Part shown: positions 18,090 to 27,243 of the stretch, in pieces | How positions within the stretch are numbered: the stretch's first letter is position 1 | Layout: each line of letters begins with the position of its first letter | Origin: Tenacibaculum sp. | GTDB taxonomy: Bacteria; Bacteroidota; Bacteroidia; Flavobacteriales; Flavobacteriaceae | DNA length: 64,000 bases | Assembly: GCA_022448525.1 (NCBI GenBank) | Contig: JAKVCX010000001.1 | Span: forward strand, 62,001-126,000 | Direction: 5' to 3' | Translations under genes and position numbers: made by a program | Notes under the pieces: model-generated | The model's input: the letters and a program-made list of their open reading frames with translations, nothing else | Database searches by the model: none | What the model was told of the DNA's origin: nothing

Positions 18090-18533
18090 ATGTATTATAT
18101 TATAAAAAAAGGTAGATCGAACACTACTTATATATTTATTGCAACCGGAATCTTTTTAATAATTTCCTTCAGTATTCAATTATATATATTTTCACAAACA
18201 ACTCAATTCAAATTTCAATTTCCTGGTGATTGGGATAAACCGTTAGGTATTATTATTGGTGTATTTTTAATCATTAGATCGAGAAGGTTTCGAAATCAAA
18301 GACTAGGATTATTCATTAAAATAGATGATAAAAAAATGACTTTTCGAACACAAGAAAATCAAGATGTTCAAAAAGTCACTCTTACTGATATTATTAACGT
18401 CTCCGGTAATGAAGACGGAATAACTTTAAAGACCAGTACAAACCAAAATATAGTTATTGATTTAACTGCTGTAAAATCTGAAAAGGAAATGAAAATTTTA
18501 CGTAAAAACCTTATTCAAAAACTTAATAGTTAA
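18090..18533 (+). CDS. Two-helix membrane protein with PH-like tail, function unknown
   Basis: A 147-residue protein I cannot assign to a named family. Two hydrophobic segments (about residues 14-34 and 48-62) are followed by a cytosolic tail of short strands, IKIDDKKMTFRTQENQDVQK and VTLTDIINVSGNEDGITLKT, ending in a basic helix. The layout resembles bacterial PH-like (bPH) membrane proteins. It stands alone on the plus strand between two minus-strand pathway operons, and its stop lies 5 bases from the end of the SDR gene on the opposite strand. No link to tryptophan breakdown can be shown. Confidence 0.65.
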   Translation: MYYIIKKGRSNTTYIFIATGIFLIISFSIQLYIFSQTTQFKFQFPGDWDKPLGIIIGVFLIIRSRRFRNQRLGLFIKIDDKKMTFRTQENQDVQKVTLTDIINVSGNEDGITLKTSTNQNIVIDLTAVKSEKEMKILRKNLIQKLNS

Positions 18534-18538
18534 ATAAA

Positions 18539-19315
18539 CTATAATGATTTTGTTCTTCCTCCATCAACAGGAACATTAATTCCGTTTATAAAACTTGCTC
18601 TTTCACTAGCTAAAAACACAATAGCATTAGCCACCTCTTCAGGTTGAGCAAAGCGTTTAGCAGGAGCTGCATTTTTCATAGTTTGAATAACTTCTTCAAC
18701 AGCCTTTCCTGTCTTTTTTGATTTATTATTAATAATTTCATTTAACCTTTCCGTAGCTGTTGCTCCCGGCAATACATTATTAACTGTAATTCCAAACTGA
18801 CCTAATTCATTGGCCATTGTTTTAGACCAATTTGCAACTGCTCCTCGAATTGTATTTGAAACCCCCAAACCATCTAAAGGTTGTTTTACCGAAGTAGAAA
18901 TTACATTTATAATTCTTCCGTAACACTCCTTTTTCATAAACGGAACCACAGCTTGAACTAAAACATGGTTACACTTTAAATGCATTGTAAATGCTCTTTC
19001 AAACTCATTTAACTCTGCATTAAACACTGGTCCACCTGCCGGTCCACCGGTATTATTTATTAAAATATGAAATTCACAACTTGAAGCTTCAATTTTTTCT
19101 TTTAATTCTTTTGGTTTAGTAAAATCAGCAACAATATAAGAATGGTTTTGATTTGAATTAGGTAACTCACTTAAAACAGCTTTGAGTTTATCTTCATTTC
19201 TAGCAACTAACGTAACATTTGCTCCTTCTTCTGCTAAACCGATTGCAGTAGCCTTTCCAATACCTTGTGTACTTCCACAAACTAAGGCATTTTTACCTTC
19301 AATATTTAATTTCAT
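18539..19315 (-). CDS. SDR-family protein lacking the Tyr-Lys catalytic pair
   Basis: A 258-residue Rossmann-fold protein of the short-chain dehydrogenase/reductase family, closest in look to the FabG-like subgroup. The nucleotide site is LVCGSTQGIGKA and the NNTG motif is ILINNTGGPAGG. The catalytic Ser is present (Ser140), but the YxxxK pair reads SxxxR (Ser153, Arg157). A BKR-like SDR subgroup without the usual tetrad is known, so this may be a genuine non-canonical enzyme. It is the last gene of the kynU operon, overlapping the preceding gene by one base (TAATG). The substrate is unknown. Confidence 0.85.
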   Translation of the reverse strand: MKLNIEGKNALVCGSTQGIGKATAIGLAEEGANVTLVARNEDKLKAVLSELPNSNQNHSYIVADFTKPKELKEKIEASSCEFHILINNTGGPAGGPVFNAELNEFERAFTMHLKCNHVLVQAVVPFMKKECYGRIINVISTSVKQPLDGLGVSNTIRGAVANWSKTMANELGQFGITVNNVLPGATATERLNEIINNKSKKTGKAVEEVIQTMKNAAPAKRFAQPEEVANAIVFLASERASFINGINVPVDGGRTKSL

Positions 19316-19839
19316 TAGTTTTTTGGAGTAGGTTTAAATCTAAAACTTTCTAAAATACTATTCGCTCTTTTCTTATAATCGTCGTACGATTTTTGAAGAG
19401 CTGTAAATGTTAGAATGTAAACTTTATTTTCTTTTAAATAAAAGTGTTGCTTCACCTTTAAATATGCTGCAGAAACATTTACAGAATAAACTAATTCATG
19501 TCTATTTTTTATTTTATCAAAAGAATTAGCAGAAACTCTAGATGTTTTCATTACGTTTCTTAACTCAGCTTCAGTCAATTCGATGAATGATTCTAAAGAT
19601 GTTCCCTCTTTTACCTTCTGAATTACTAAGCTGATATTCTCTCTAAAAGGATCTGCCTCTTGTTGTCTAGAAAACAAAATGAACTCAACTCCTTTGTTAT
19701 CTGATTTTTGTAAATCCCAACCTTTGGGATACGCTATAAAATAATCTTCTCCTTTGTGTACATCAATATCTTTTTGAGCAATAGTAACTGCCGATATCAT
19801 CAAAAATGTAAGAAATAATTTAAACTTCATAAAATTCAT
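19315..19839 (-). CDS. Exported PsbP-like protein, function unknown
   Basis: A 174-residue protein with a cleavable signal peptide ending TIAQ (about residue 22). The mature part, beginning DYFIAYPKGWDLQKSD and ending RANSILESFRFKP, has the look of the PsbP/MOG1/DUF1795 fold: a YPxGW opening, a central strand-helix mix and a final ILESFRF strand. It overlaps both neighbours by one base (TAATG junctions), so it is translated with the aldehyde dehydrogenase and the SDR. Why an exported protein is coupled to cytosolic catabolic enzymes is not evident. Confidence 0.7.
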   Translation of the reverse strand: MNFMKFKLFLTFLMISAVTIAQKDIDVHKGEDYFIAYPKGWDLQKSDNKGVEFILFSRQQEADPFRENISLVIQKVKEGTSLESFIELTEAELRNVMKTSRVSANSFDKIKNRHELVYSVNVSAAYLKVKQHFYLKENKVYILTFTALQKSYDDYKKRANSILESFRFKPTPKN

Positions 19840-21281
19840 TATTTATACTGTATACATATATTTTTAGGTTCAGTAAAAAAACGTAGCGCTTCGAAACCTC
19901 CTTCTCTACCTACTCCACTTGATTTAACTCCGCCAAACGGAGTTCTTAAATCTCTCATTAACCAGGTATTTACCCAAACAATTCCAGCTTGTATTTGCTG
20001 TGTCATTGTCATTGTTCTATTCAAATTGTTTGTCCATAATGTTGCCGACAAACCATATGAAACATCATTGGCCAAAGTTAAGGCTTCCTCTTCACTCTTG
20101 AAAGGCATAATTGTAACAACTGGACCAAATATTTCCTCTTGATTCAATTTACATTTATTGCTTTTTACTTCAATTATAGTTGGTTGTAAATAATATCCGT
20201 TCTCTCCACCTTCCACATTGACATCATTACCGCCAAATAATATTTCTCCACCTTCTTCTTCTGCAATCGCAATATAAGACTTTACTTTTTCTAGATGTGA
20301 TTTCGAGACTAAAGCTCCAACATTGGTCTGAGAATCAAAAGGAATGCCAACTTTTAAATTGCTTACTTTTTTTATAAAATCAACTTTAAATTTCTCAAAT
20401 ATAGACTCCTCAACAAAAATTCTACTTCCGCACAAACAAATTTGACCTTGATTGGCAAAAGACGATTTCACTGTAGTTTCTAGCATCTTATCATAATCAC
20501 AATCTGCAAAAATGATATTTGGATTTTTACCACCTAACTCTAATGATAACTTTTTAAACATAGGAGCTGCTGTTCTAGCAATATGAGCTCCTGTCGACGT
20601 TCCTCCTGTAAAAGAAATGGCCTTTATATTTGGATGCGAAACAATTGCTTGCCCAGTTGAACTTCCTAAACCATGAACAATATTTAATACTCCTTTAGGC
20701 AAACCTGCTTCATTACAAATTTCACCTAATAAGAAAGCCGTCATCGGAGTAACTTCACTAGGTTTTGCCACAACACAGTTTCCTGCTGCAATAGCCGGAG
20801 CTATTTTCCAAGTAAATAAGTATAATGGTAAATTCCATGGTGAAATACATCCAACAACTCCAATAGGATGACGCAATGTTAAGTTCACAGCATTAAAGCC
20901 AACGCTTTCATGAGCTTCAGAAGCGAATTGCGTTATTGCATTGGCAAAGAATTGAAAATTTGAAGAAGCTCGAGGAATATCAACGGCTTTTGCCAATGTT
21001 AATGGTTTTCCATTATCTTTTGATTCAGCTTCGGCTAAAAATTCTAACTTATCTTTTATAAGAGAGGCTATTTTCGATAAAACTTCACTTCTTTCATTTA
21101 AAGTAGTTTTGGACCATGACGGAAAAGCATTCTTAGCAGCTTGATATGCTTTCTCAACATCTTCTTCAGAAGAGTTTGGAATTTTCCCGTAAACTTCACC
21201 AATAGATGGATTGTAATTGTCTATCCATTGATTTTGAATTGGATTTACGAATTCTCCGTTTATATAATTTTTTATATTCAT
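19839..21281 (-). CDS. nbaE: 2-aminomuconate-semialdehyde dehydrogenase (ALDH family)
   Basis: An NAD-dependent aldehyde dehydrogenase of 480 residues that by context oxidises 2-aminomuconate 6-semialdehyde to 2-aminomuconate. Active-site residues are visible: Asn150 (SPWNLP), Glu248 (LELGGKNPN) and Cys282 (NQGQICLCGSRI). The ICLCGSRI stretch and the late LMRDLRTPFGG are typical of the aminomuconate/hydroxymuconate semialdehyde group; Arg104 and Arg446 are candidates for the substrate arginines. It lies between the PhyH-like gene (0 bases) and the exported PsbP-like gene (1-base overlap). Confidence 0.9.
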   Translation of the reverse strand: MNIKNYINGEFVNPIQNQWIDNYNPSIGEVYGKIPNSSEEDVEKAYQAAKNAFPSWSKTTLNERSEVLSKIASLIKDKLEFLAEAESKDNGKPLTLAKAVDIPRASSNFQFFANAITQFASEAHESVGFNAVNLTLRHPIGVVGCISPWNLPLYLFTWKIAPAIAAGNCVVAKPSEVTPMTAFLLGEICNEAGLPKGVLNIVHGLGSSTGQAIVSHPNIKAISFTGGTSTGAHIARTAAPMFKKLSLELGGKNPNIIFADCDYDKMLETTVKSSFANQGQICLCGSRIFVEESIFEKFKVDFIKKVSNLKVGIPFDSQTNVGALVSKSHLEKVKSYIAIAEEEGGEILFGGNDVNVEGGENGYYLQPTIIEVKSNKCKLNQEEIFGPVVTIMPFKSEEEALTLANDVSYGLSATLWTNNLNRTMTMTQQIQAGIVWVNTWLMRDLRTPFGGVKSSGVGREGGFEALRFFTEPKNICIQYK

Positions 21282-21974
21282 TTAAATGATTTTCTTTTCT
21301 AACCATTCCATAGGAACATCAGTATTACAAAATTCTAAGTGAATAACTCTCCTATCAAAATTTGATGTAGATCTTTCCGAAGCATGAAGCAGTAAAGGTT
21401 TCATTATCATAACACCACCTTCTTCAACCTCACATAAGGATTCTCCCTTATAATTATTAACTTTAAAAGTCTCATCTATCCTTATAATTCCTTCACTATG
21501 ACTCTTAGGAATTACCTTCAATGCTCCGTTAGATTCATCTGTTCTATCCAAATGAATTCTTATTGTAACAGTATTATTAAGAATTTGTTTAGGTGGAATG
21601 ACTCCTAGTTGGTTATTCTTTAATGTCCAATTTTCATAACCTTCTACTTTACTTTTATGCTTTACGCTTATACTTAAATCTTGATGATAACTAACAAACC
21701 AATTTGACATTTTAGGCTTATTAAAAAATATGGCTTTGGTTAAAAAATATTCCATGCCACATAAATCGTTATAAAGTTCTTTAAAAACTTTATTTTGAAA
21801 TATAAGACTAAGAATTTCAGGACATTTTTCTACTAATTGGCGAACTGCAAAACTCTTACCATTTTCTTCCAATGCTAAAATCATTTGATTCAATTCTGAC
21901 TTAGAAAATATCCTTTCAGTAATTGAAAAACCATTGTATTGAAGTTCGTTTTTATGTAGTTTATTATTTATCAA
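21282..21974 (-). CDS. Phytanoyl-CoA dioxygenase (PhyH)-family protein
   Basis: A 230-residue Fe(II)/2-oxoglutarate-type oxygenase. The metal triad can be placed as His97 and Asp99 (SYHQDLS) and His197 (LLLHASERS), with a 2-oxoglutarate-binding Arg at 201 or 208. The N-terminal GFSITERIFSKSELNQM is typical of the family. It sits directly between the 2-aminomuconate deaminase gene and the semialdehyde dehydrogenase gene with no intergenic bases. No hydroxylation is known in this meta-cleavage route, so it may act on a side product or a related aromatic; this is inference. Confidence 0.82.
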   Translation of the reverse strand: MINNKLHKNELQYNGFSITERIFSKSELNQMILALEENGKSFAVRQLVEKCPEILSLIFQNKVFKELYNDLCGMEYFLTKAIFFNKPKMSNWFVSYHQDLSISVKHKSKVEGYENWTLKNNQLGVIPPKQILNNTVTIRIHLDRTDESNGALKVIPKSHSEGIIRIDETFKVNNYKGESLCEVEEGGVMIMKPLLLHASERSTSNFDRRVIHLEFCNTDVPMEWLEKKII

Positions 21975-22376
21975 TTATTGCTTTTTATAAGCTGTTACTT
22001 TTATTTCAACAACCAAATCAGGGTGTGGTAATTGATGTACTGCAACTGTAGTTCTTGTTGGTCCGGTTTCTTTCTCAAAAAACTCTCCGTAAGCTTTGTT
22101 ATATCCTGCGAAATCATTCATATTCACTAGAAACGTAGTAACATCAACAACGTCTTTTAAACTTGCTCCAACAGTTTGTAAATTTCGGTCTATGTTTTTT
22201 AATACTTCTCGAGTTTGAACTTCTATATCCAGTTTCTTCGTATTCATTTCATCAATCAACTCAACTCCCGCAATTGAATTATCCGGTCGTCTCGAACTGG
22301 TTCCCGAAACAAATATAAAATCACCTACCACTTTAACATGAGGATATGCTCCTCTTGGTGTTACCTTTTTTTCCAT
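21975..22376 (-). CDS. nbaF: RidA-family 2-aminomuconate deaminase
   Basis: A 133-residue YjgF/RidA-fold enzyme. In the 3-hydroxyanthranilate meta-pathway a RidA-like protein hydrolyses 2-aminomuconate to 4-oxalocrotonate and ammonia, and the operon position fits. The RidA arginine that binds the carboxylate is Arg108 in [13 protein letters not shown], with Glu124 in DLVVEIK. The [17 protein letters not shown] opening is characteristic of the deaminase group. A general imine/enamine deaminase role remains possible from sequence alone. Confidence 0.88.
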   Translation of the reverse strand: MEKKVTPRGAYPHVKVVGDFIFVSGTSSRRPDNSIAGVELIDEMNTKKLDIEVQTREVLKNIDRNLQTVGASLKDVVDVTTFLVNMNDFAGYNKAYGEFFEKETGPTRTTVAVHQLPHPDLVVEIKVTAYKKQ

Positions 22377-22377
22377 T

Positions 22378-22905
22378 TTAGTTAATTGCTTTTGAAAGTT
22401 CCAACATTTTCAACGTAGTTCTTAAATTACGTGTAGTTGCTGCAACTTCTAATTTTTTCTCTATGATATTGTTTGTTAGTTTAGTTTTTCCGAAACCAGA
22501 AGGACAATAAAGATACACTACATCATTTACTATTTTATACTGATCGTCATTGATTCCCTTTACCTCAATTTCTTTAAGATCGACTCTATTTTCTAAAAAA
22601 CTAAAAGCTACTATTTTTTCATTTTCTAATGAAAACGGATAATTATCAATTGCCTTTTTCCATTCTTCAGGAGTTCTAACAATTACTGGAATACTATAAC
22701 CAAATTTTGTATTAATTGACTCATGAATACTTTGAGCTATTTCGCTCTTTGAAGAATTAGATTGTAATAAAATATTTCCGCTTTGAATATAAGTTAAGAC
22801 TTTTTTAAACTTCATGTTTTCTAACATCTCTCTCAAATCTTTCATTGGTAATTTATTCTTACCAGAAACATTGATTCCTCTTAATAAAACAATATACGTT
22901 TTCAT
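22378..22905 (-). CDS. DUF1697-family protein
   Basis: A 175-residue cytosolic protein of the DUF1697 family, recognised by the opening [20 protein letters not shown], the [11 protein letters not shown] strand and the closing [14 protein letters not shown]. The family has no established biochemical role. Its start overlaps the stop of kmo by one base (TAATG), so it is translated with the pathway, yet it has no assigned step in kynurenine breakdown. Confidence 0.88.
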   Translation of the reverse strand: MKTYIVLLRGINVSGKNKLPMKDLREMLENMKFKKVLTYIQSGNILLQSNSSKSEIAQSIHESINTKFGYSIPVIVRTPEEWKKAIDNYPFSLENEKIVAFSFLENRVDLKEIEVKGINDDQYKIVNDVVYLYCPSGFGKTKLTNNIIEKKLEVAATTRNLRTTLKMLELSKAIN

Positions 22906-24317
22906 TATTTTAATCCTGCTACTCTATCTTCTTCTAAAATATCGTTCGTTTCCTCTTGAACTTTATCAAGAACTATTTTCAAATCATCTAAAGACATATT
23001 TTCAGATGTTGAGACAGCTTCATCGGCTATTAAATTGAGTAAAGCTTTATCTTGAGCTCTACCTCTTTTTAAAGCCTCATTGTATCCAATATTTTCGTTG
23101 AACGTAACCAGAGAATATTTAGAATAATAGTCTTTCGGAAAATGCTTTTCCAAGTCCATTTCTAAGGTTCTCTTTTGCTTAAATAATGGATTTGCCACAT
23201 GATCTCTCATTTCATAATAATTATCTATGGCTAAATCTGCGATAGCATCGGTATCTTTCTTTCTAGTTTTTTGATATACTTTAAATACTGCATCCCAATC
23301 ACCTTCAACTTCATCTAAAATAGCATCAAAAACACCAACATCTTCAAAAGAAGCATTCATACCTTGCCCGTAAAAAGGAACGATTGCATGCGCTGCATCA
23401 CCAATTAACAATGTTTTATTCTGATACACCCAAGGAGAACATTTTACCGTTCCTAAAGGACCTGTTGGATTATTAAAAAACTCATCTTTAATATTTGGAA
23501 TTAACGCTAATGCATCTGGAAATTGAGTTTCGAAAAACTCTGTTACTTTTTCTTCTGTTTTTAAATTTTCGAAATTATATTCACCATCTTCATAGCTTAA
23601 AAATAAAGTAACCGTAAAACTACCATCCAAATTTGGCAAAGCAATTAACATATACTTTCCTCTTGGCCAAATATGTAAATGATCTTTACTAATCTGATGA
23701 TTTCCGTTGTTATCAGCAGGAATTTCTAACTCTTTGTAACCATGAGTTAAATATTCTTGACTATAACTAAATAAAAACTTACGCTCTAAATAGTAACTTT
23801 TCCTCAGAATTGAACCAGCTCCGTCAGCTCCAAAAATCACATCAGCATCAACAGAAAACTCTTCTTTTGTGTCGTAACTTTTAAAATGAGCAACCGTATT
23901 TTCAATATCTATTGATAAACATTTACTGTTAAAATGAATATTTACATTTTCATGCTTCTCTGCCTCATCTAGTAAAAGCGAATTTAAATCTTGTCGAGAA
24001 ATAGAATTTATATACTCCCCTTCTCTACCAGAATAATTTGAATTAAATGTATTTCCTTCAATATCATGAATTAACCTACCATACATAGGAATGCAAATTT
24101 CACGTGCTTTCTCCTCAACTCCTGCTAATCGTAAAGCCTTGAATCCACGATCAGACAACGCAAGGTTTATAGAACGTCCCGCGGAAATGTCAACTCTTCT
24201 TAAATCTGGTCTACTCTCATAAACCTCAACTTGAAATCCGCGTTGAGCCAATCGTAATGCTAATAAACTCCCGCATAATCCAGCTCCTACAATTAATATT
24301 TTATCTTGTTTATTCAT
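22905..24317 (-). CDS. kmo: Kynurenine 3-monooxygenase
   Basis: An FAD- and NADPH-dependent hydroxylase turning L-kynurenine into 3-hydroxykynurenine. The 470 residues include the dinucleotide motif ILIVGAGLCGSLLALRLA, the second site VDADVIFGADGAGS and the FAD motif LLIGDAAHAIVPFYGQGMN, followed by the characteristic FEDVGVFDAIL. The C-terminal segment that anchors eukaryotic KMO to mitochondria is absent, as in bacterial forms. It starts directly after kynU. Confidence 0.96.
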   Translation of the reverse strand: MNKQDKILIVGAGLCGSLLALRLAQRGFQVEVYESRPDLRRVDISAGRSINLALSDRGFKALRLAGVEEKAREICIPMYGRLIHDIEGNTFNSNYSGREGEYINSISRQDLNSLLLDEAEKHENVNIHFNSKCLSIDIENTVAHFKSYDTKEEFSVDADVIFGADGAGSILRKSYYLERKFLFSYSQEYLTHGYKELEIPADNNGNHQISKDHLHIWPRGKYMLIALPNLDGSFTVTLFLSYEDGEYNFENLKTEEKVTEFFETQFPDALALIPNIKDEFFNNPTGPLGTVKCSPWVYQNKTLLIGDAAHAIVPFYGQGMNASFEDVGVFDAILDEVEGDWDAVFKVYQKTRKKDTDAIADLAIDNYYEMRDHVANPLFKQKRTLEMDLEKHFPKDYYSKYSLVTFNENIGYNEALKRGRAQDKALLNLIADEAVSTSENMSLDDLKIVLDKVQEETNDILEEDRVAGLK

Positions 24318-25580
24318 TTACAATAATGTTTTTAAAATACTTACCATTCGGTACACATCTTCGAAACTATTATACATTGGTACAGGTGCACAACGAATTA
24401 CATCTGGTTCTCTCCAATCGGTTATAATATTATTTTCAGTAAGTTTTTTATGTAAACTTTTGTCTGCATTTTTTACTTGAATTGATAACTGACAGCCTCT
24501 TTCTTTAGGATTTGAAGGAGTAATAATCTTTATCCTATCTGTATCAATTTCATTTATTATGTATTCAAAATAAGCTGTTAATCTTTCAGACTTTTCTCTT
24601 AAAGCATTCATACCAACTTTATCAAATAAATCTAAAGAAGAACGAATAGCTGCCATTGATAATATGGGTGGATTCGACAATTGCCAACCTTCTGCTCCTG
24701 GCATTACATCGAATGGTTGACGCATATTAAATCTAGTATCTTTATTATGATTCCACCATCCTGCAAAACGAGGTAATTCCTTATTATGCGCGTGCTTTTC
24801 GTGAACAAATAATCCAGATAAACTTCCTGGTCCTGAATTCAAATATTTGTAGGTACACCAAGCTGCAAAATCTACTCCACTATCATGTAAATTTGGCTGA
24901 ATATTTCCAGCTCCATGAGCTAAATCTATTCCTACAATACAATTTTTAGCATGACCCAATTCTGCTATTCTTTTTAAATCTAAATATTGACCAGTATAGT
25001 AATTTACACCTCCAATTAGGAGTAGGGCTATCTCATCACCTTGAGAATCCAAAATTTCTTCTAAATCGGCTATATTCAGTAATTCCTCACCGTCTCTTGT
25101 TTTCCATTCTACCAACCCTTCATCTGGATCAATTCCATGAAACTTTAATTGAGATTGCACCGCATATCTATCCGAAGGAAAAGCATCGCTTTCAATTACG
25201 ATTTTGAATTTCTTTTTAGTAGGTTGATAAAAAGAAACCATCAATAAATGGAGATTCGTTGTTAATGTATTCATTACAACTACCTCCAATGGTTTTGCAC
25301 CAACAATATTTGCCATTTTATCAGTTAAAAACTCATGGTATGGCATCCATGGATTTTGGGCTTCGAAATGTCCCTCTACACCATATTTAGCCCAATCATC
25401 TAATTCTTGCTGAATATATTTTTGTGTTTGTTTTGGTTGTAATCCTAAAGAGTTTCCTGTAAAATATAACCAATCATTACCATTTTCATCTTTAGGTATG
25501 TGATATTCATTTCGCAAATAAGCTAATGAATCATTATCATCGAGTTGTTTTGCGAATTCCAGTGAGTTTTCGTAGTTCAT
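24318..25580 (-). CDS. kynU: Kynureninase
   Basis: A PLP enzyme that cleaves 3-hydroxykynurenine to 3-hydroxyanthranilate and alanine. The 420 residues show the fold-type I pattern: YFTGNSLGLQPKQT near the start, the IDLAHGAGNIQPNLHD aspartate motif and the PLP lysine in AWCTYKYLNSGPGS (Lys245 from this start). The frame is open to a TTG at 25601, but that TTG is the last part of a TATATTTG -7 element, so the ATG at 25580 (MNYENSLEF) is preferred. It is the promoter-proximal gene of an eight-gene operon. No tryptophan 2,3-dioxygenase or kynurenine formamidase gene is in the window. Confidence 0.96.
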   Translation of the reverse strand: MNYENSLEFAKQLDDNDSLAYLRNEYHIPKDENGNDWLYFTGNSLGLQPKQTQKYIQQELDDWAKYGVEGHFEAQNPWMPYHEFLTDKMANIVGAKPLEVVVMNTLTTNLHLLMVSFYQPTKKKFKIVIESDAFPSDRYAVQSQLKFHGIDPDEGLVEWKTRDGEELLNIADLEEILDSQGDEIALLLIGGVNYYTGQYLDLKRIAELGHAKNCIVGIDLAHGAGNIQPNLHDSGVDFAAWCTYKYLNSGPGSLSGLFVHEKHAHNKELPRFAGWWNHNKDTRFNMRQPFDVMPGAEGWQLSNPPILSMAAIRSSLDLFDKVGMNALREKSERLTAYFEYIINEIDTDRIKIITPSNPKERGCQLSIQVKNADKSLHKKLTENNIITDWREPDVIRCAPVPMYNSFEDVYRMVSILKTLL

Positions 25581-25598
25581 CAAAGATTGATTTTGACT

Positions 25599-25606
25599 CA
25601 AATATA
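25599..25606 (-). promoter_or_regulatory. -7 element TATATTTG of the kynU operon
   Basis: The minus strand reads TATATTTG, matching TAnnTTTG. The predicted start is near 25594, giving a leader of about 14 bases before the ATG at 25580. The rest of the 185-bp divergent region to the lipoprotein gene shows only a 5-bp-arm inverted repeat (GAAATCATTTC near 25640). Confidence 0.55.
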
Positions 25607-25765
25607 TAAAAAATAGAAACCTTATTTCCTCTGCAAATGGAAATCATTTCAACACTTAGAGTCGAATTTCAAACAATTATACTTCTAATATTTACACTCA
25701 GGATATTTTAGTTAAAAAGTGTTAAATTTAGAATTAATTTTAACCAACCAATTAAAAACTAACAC

Positions 25766-27142
25766 ATGAAAACTAATCAATTGATTGCTATTCTAGCAGT
25801 TTTTATGATTATTGCGTCTTGTAATAATCCGAAAAAAGACAACAATTACGCTCATGTTGATACTGTAGTGGTAAATTATGAATATCCTACTGATTCAACT
25901 ACAATTAACAAATGGGTTGCTAGTAATGATTTCAGCGCTATGTATAAACATAGTTGGTATGTATGGAAACATTTAACTACTCCGATTAATGGAGGTTCTG
26001 CATTAACTTATCAAACATGGGCAAGTCCACAACAAATTTTACACAAGCTAAACAATCCTGGTAAAAATGCCGTAAAAGGTTTAGAGTTTAACAAACCAAA
26101 TCAATTTGGACATGCTAAATTAAAGCAAACAGATTTTGACGACACTAATATTGTTGAAGTTGTAGCTTACAATCCTTCAGCAGAGAAATATGCAATTGAC
26201 AATAAAATATTTTATTTGTCTACTTTAAAAGCAATGCAAACGGGAGAATTTAGTCAGATTCCAGAATTTCCTCATGATGCCATTACAATTAAACCTGTTT
26301 ACAAGGTTATAACTCAAAATAGTTTAAGCGCAGAAGGAATTTACACCATGGCAGCTTGGCACGGACCAGAATATAAAGACAAAGGTTATCCTGAAACAGA
26401 ATGGCAATCTTGTATTCACGTTGATACGAAGACTTCTGATAAATCAAATCCAAATGGTCGTTTAGACTATGACTGTAATTCAATTACGCCTGAAAACACC
26501 TATTATTTAAATGATTTTATTCATTTTCCAATTGATAAGAGTTTAGCTGATTCTTATAACAAATCGAATAAAATTAAGGATGCGACAAAACAAGCCAAAG
26601 AAGGTGATATTGCTTTATTAGTGGGTATGCACGTTGGAACGAAAGAAATTAAACGTTGGGTTTGGCAAACATTCTGGTGGTCTCCAACTCCTTTAACTCC
26701 ATCAATTCCTAGTTCTGATGATATTGCTTCAGCAAAAAATGGAGTCGGTTTAGTTGGAGCTGCAAGTCACTATGCAATGGACATTGCTTATTCTATGGTT
26801 ATTCCTGCTCAACCTTACGTAGGAGGAAAAAACGAAGGAGAGTTAGTTATTGGATTTAACCCTTATTTAGAATCAGGTTTTGGAACTGGAGTATTTGATA
26901 CTAAAACAAGTTATGTTTATAATAATGGAAATAAAATTGAAACAAATTTAGGAACAATGTCTAACTGTATGAGTTGTCATATGTCTGCAACTGTTAATAC
27001 CAAAATAAGTCTTAATTCAAAATTCTCTTCTGCTCCTTACGTTGGAGATACTTATTTAAGTTATAGAGATTCTATTTTCCAAAAAAGGTTGATGCTAGAC
27101 TTTGCTTGGTCGATTCAAAGTAACATCGACACTTTAAAATAA
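25766..27142 (+). CDS. Lipoprotein with one CxxCH heme motif, function unknown
   Basis: A 458-residue envelope lipoprotein: MKTNQLIAILAVFMIIASC is a lipoprotein signal with the cysteine at residue 19. Late in the protein CMSCH (Cys401, Cys404, His405) is a covalent c-type heme motif, inside an otherwise non-cytochrome sequence rich in Trp and His (KRWVWQTFWWSP). A Met two residues after the motif and others nearby could be axial ligands. I do not recognise the large N-terminal region. It is monocistronic, divergent from kynU and closed by a strong terminator. An electron-transfer or oxidoreductase role is inferred only from the heme site. Confidence 0.75.
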   Translation: MKTNQLIAILAVFMIIASCNNPKKDNNYAHVDTVVVNYEYPTDSTTINKWVASNDFSAMYKHSWYVWKHLTTPINGGSALTYQTWASPQQILHKLNNPGKNAVKGLEFNKPNQFGHAKLKQTDFDDTNIVEVVAYNPSAEKYAIDNKIFYLSTLKAMQTGEFSQIPEFPHDAITIKPVYKVITQNSLSAEGIYTMAAWHGPEYKDKGYPETEWQSCIHVDTKTSDKSNPNGRLDYDCNSITPENTYYLNDFIHFPIDKSLADSYNKSNKIKDATKQAKEGDIALLVGMHVGTKEIKRWVWQTFWWSPTPLTPSIPSSDDIASAKNGVGLVGAASHYAMDIAYSMVIPAQPYVGGKNEGELVIGFNPYLESGFGTGVFDTKTSYVYNNGNKIETNLGTMSNCMSCHMSATVNTKISLNSKFSSAPYVGDTYLSYRDSIFQKRLMLDFAWSIQSNIDTLK

Positions 27143-27184
27143 CAAATCTGCTAACCAGACTTTTTTATATATATTTTTGTGATT

Positions 27185-27221
27185 AAAAAACCTCGTTGAT
27201 ATTGAAATCAACGAGGTTTTT
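27185..27221. terminator. Bidirectional terminator between the heme lipoprotein gene and serA
   Basis: The 10-bp stem CCTCGTTGAT with its complement and a 6-base loop has A/T runs on both sides. It serves two convergent genes. Confidence 0.93.
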
Positions 27222-27243
27222 ATATTTAACTAAGTTTATCTAA

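Noticed and set aside
24318..25601. kynU start at the TTG at 25601
   Set aside because: That TTG is part of the TATATTTG -7 element; the ATG at 25580 fits the promoter spacing.
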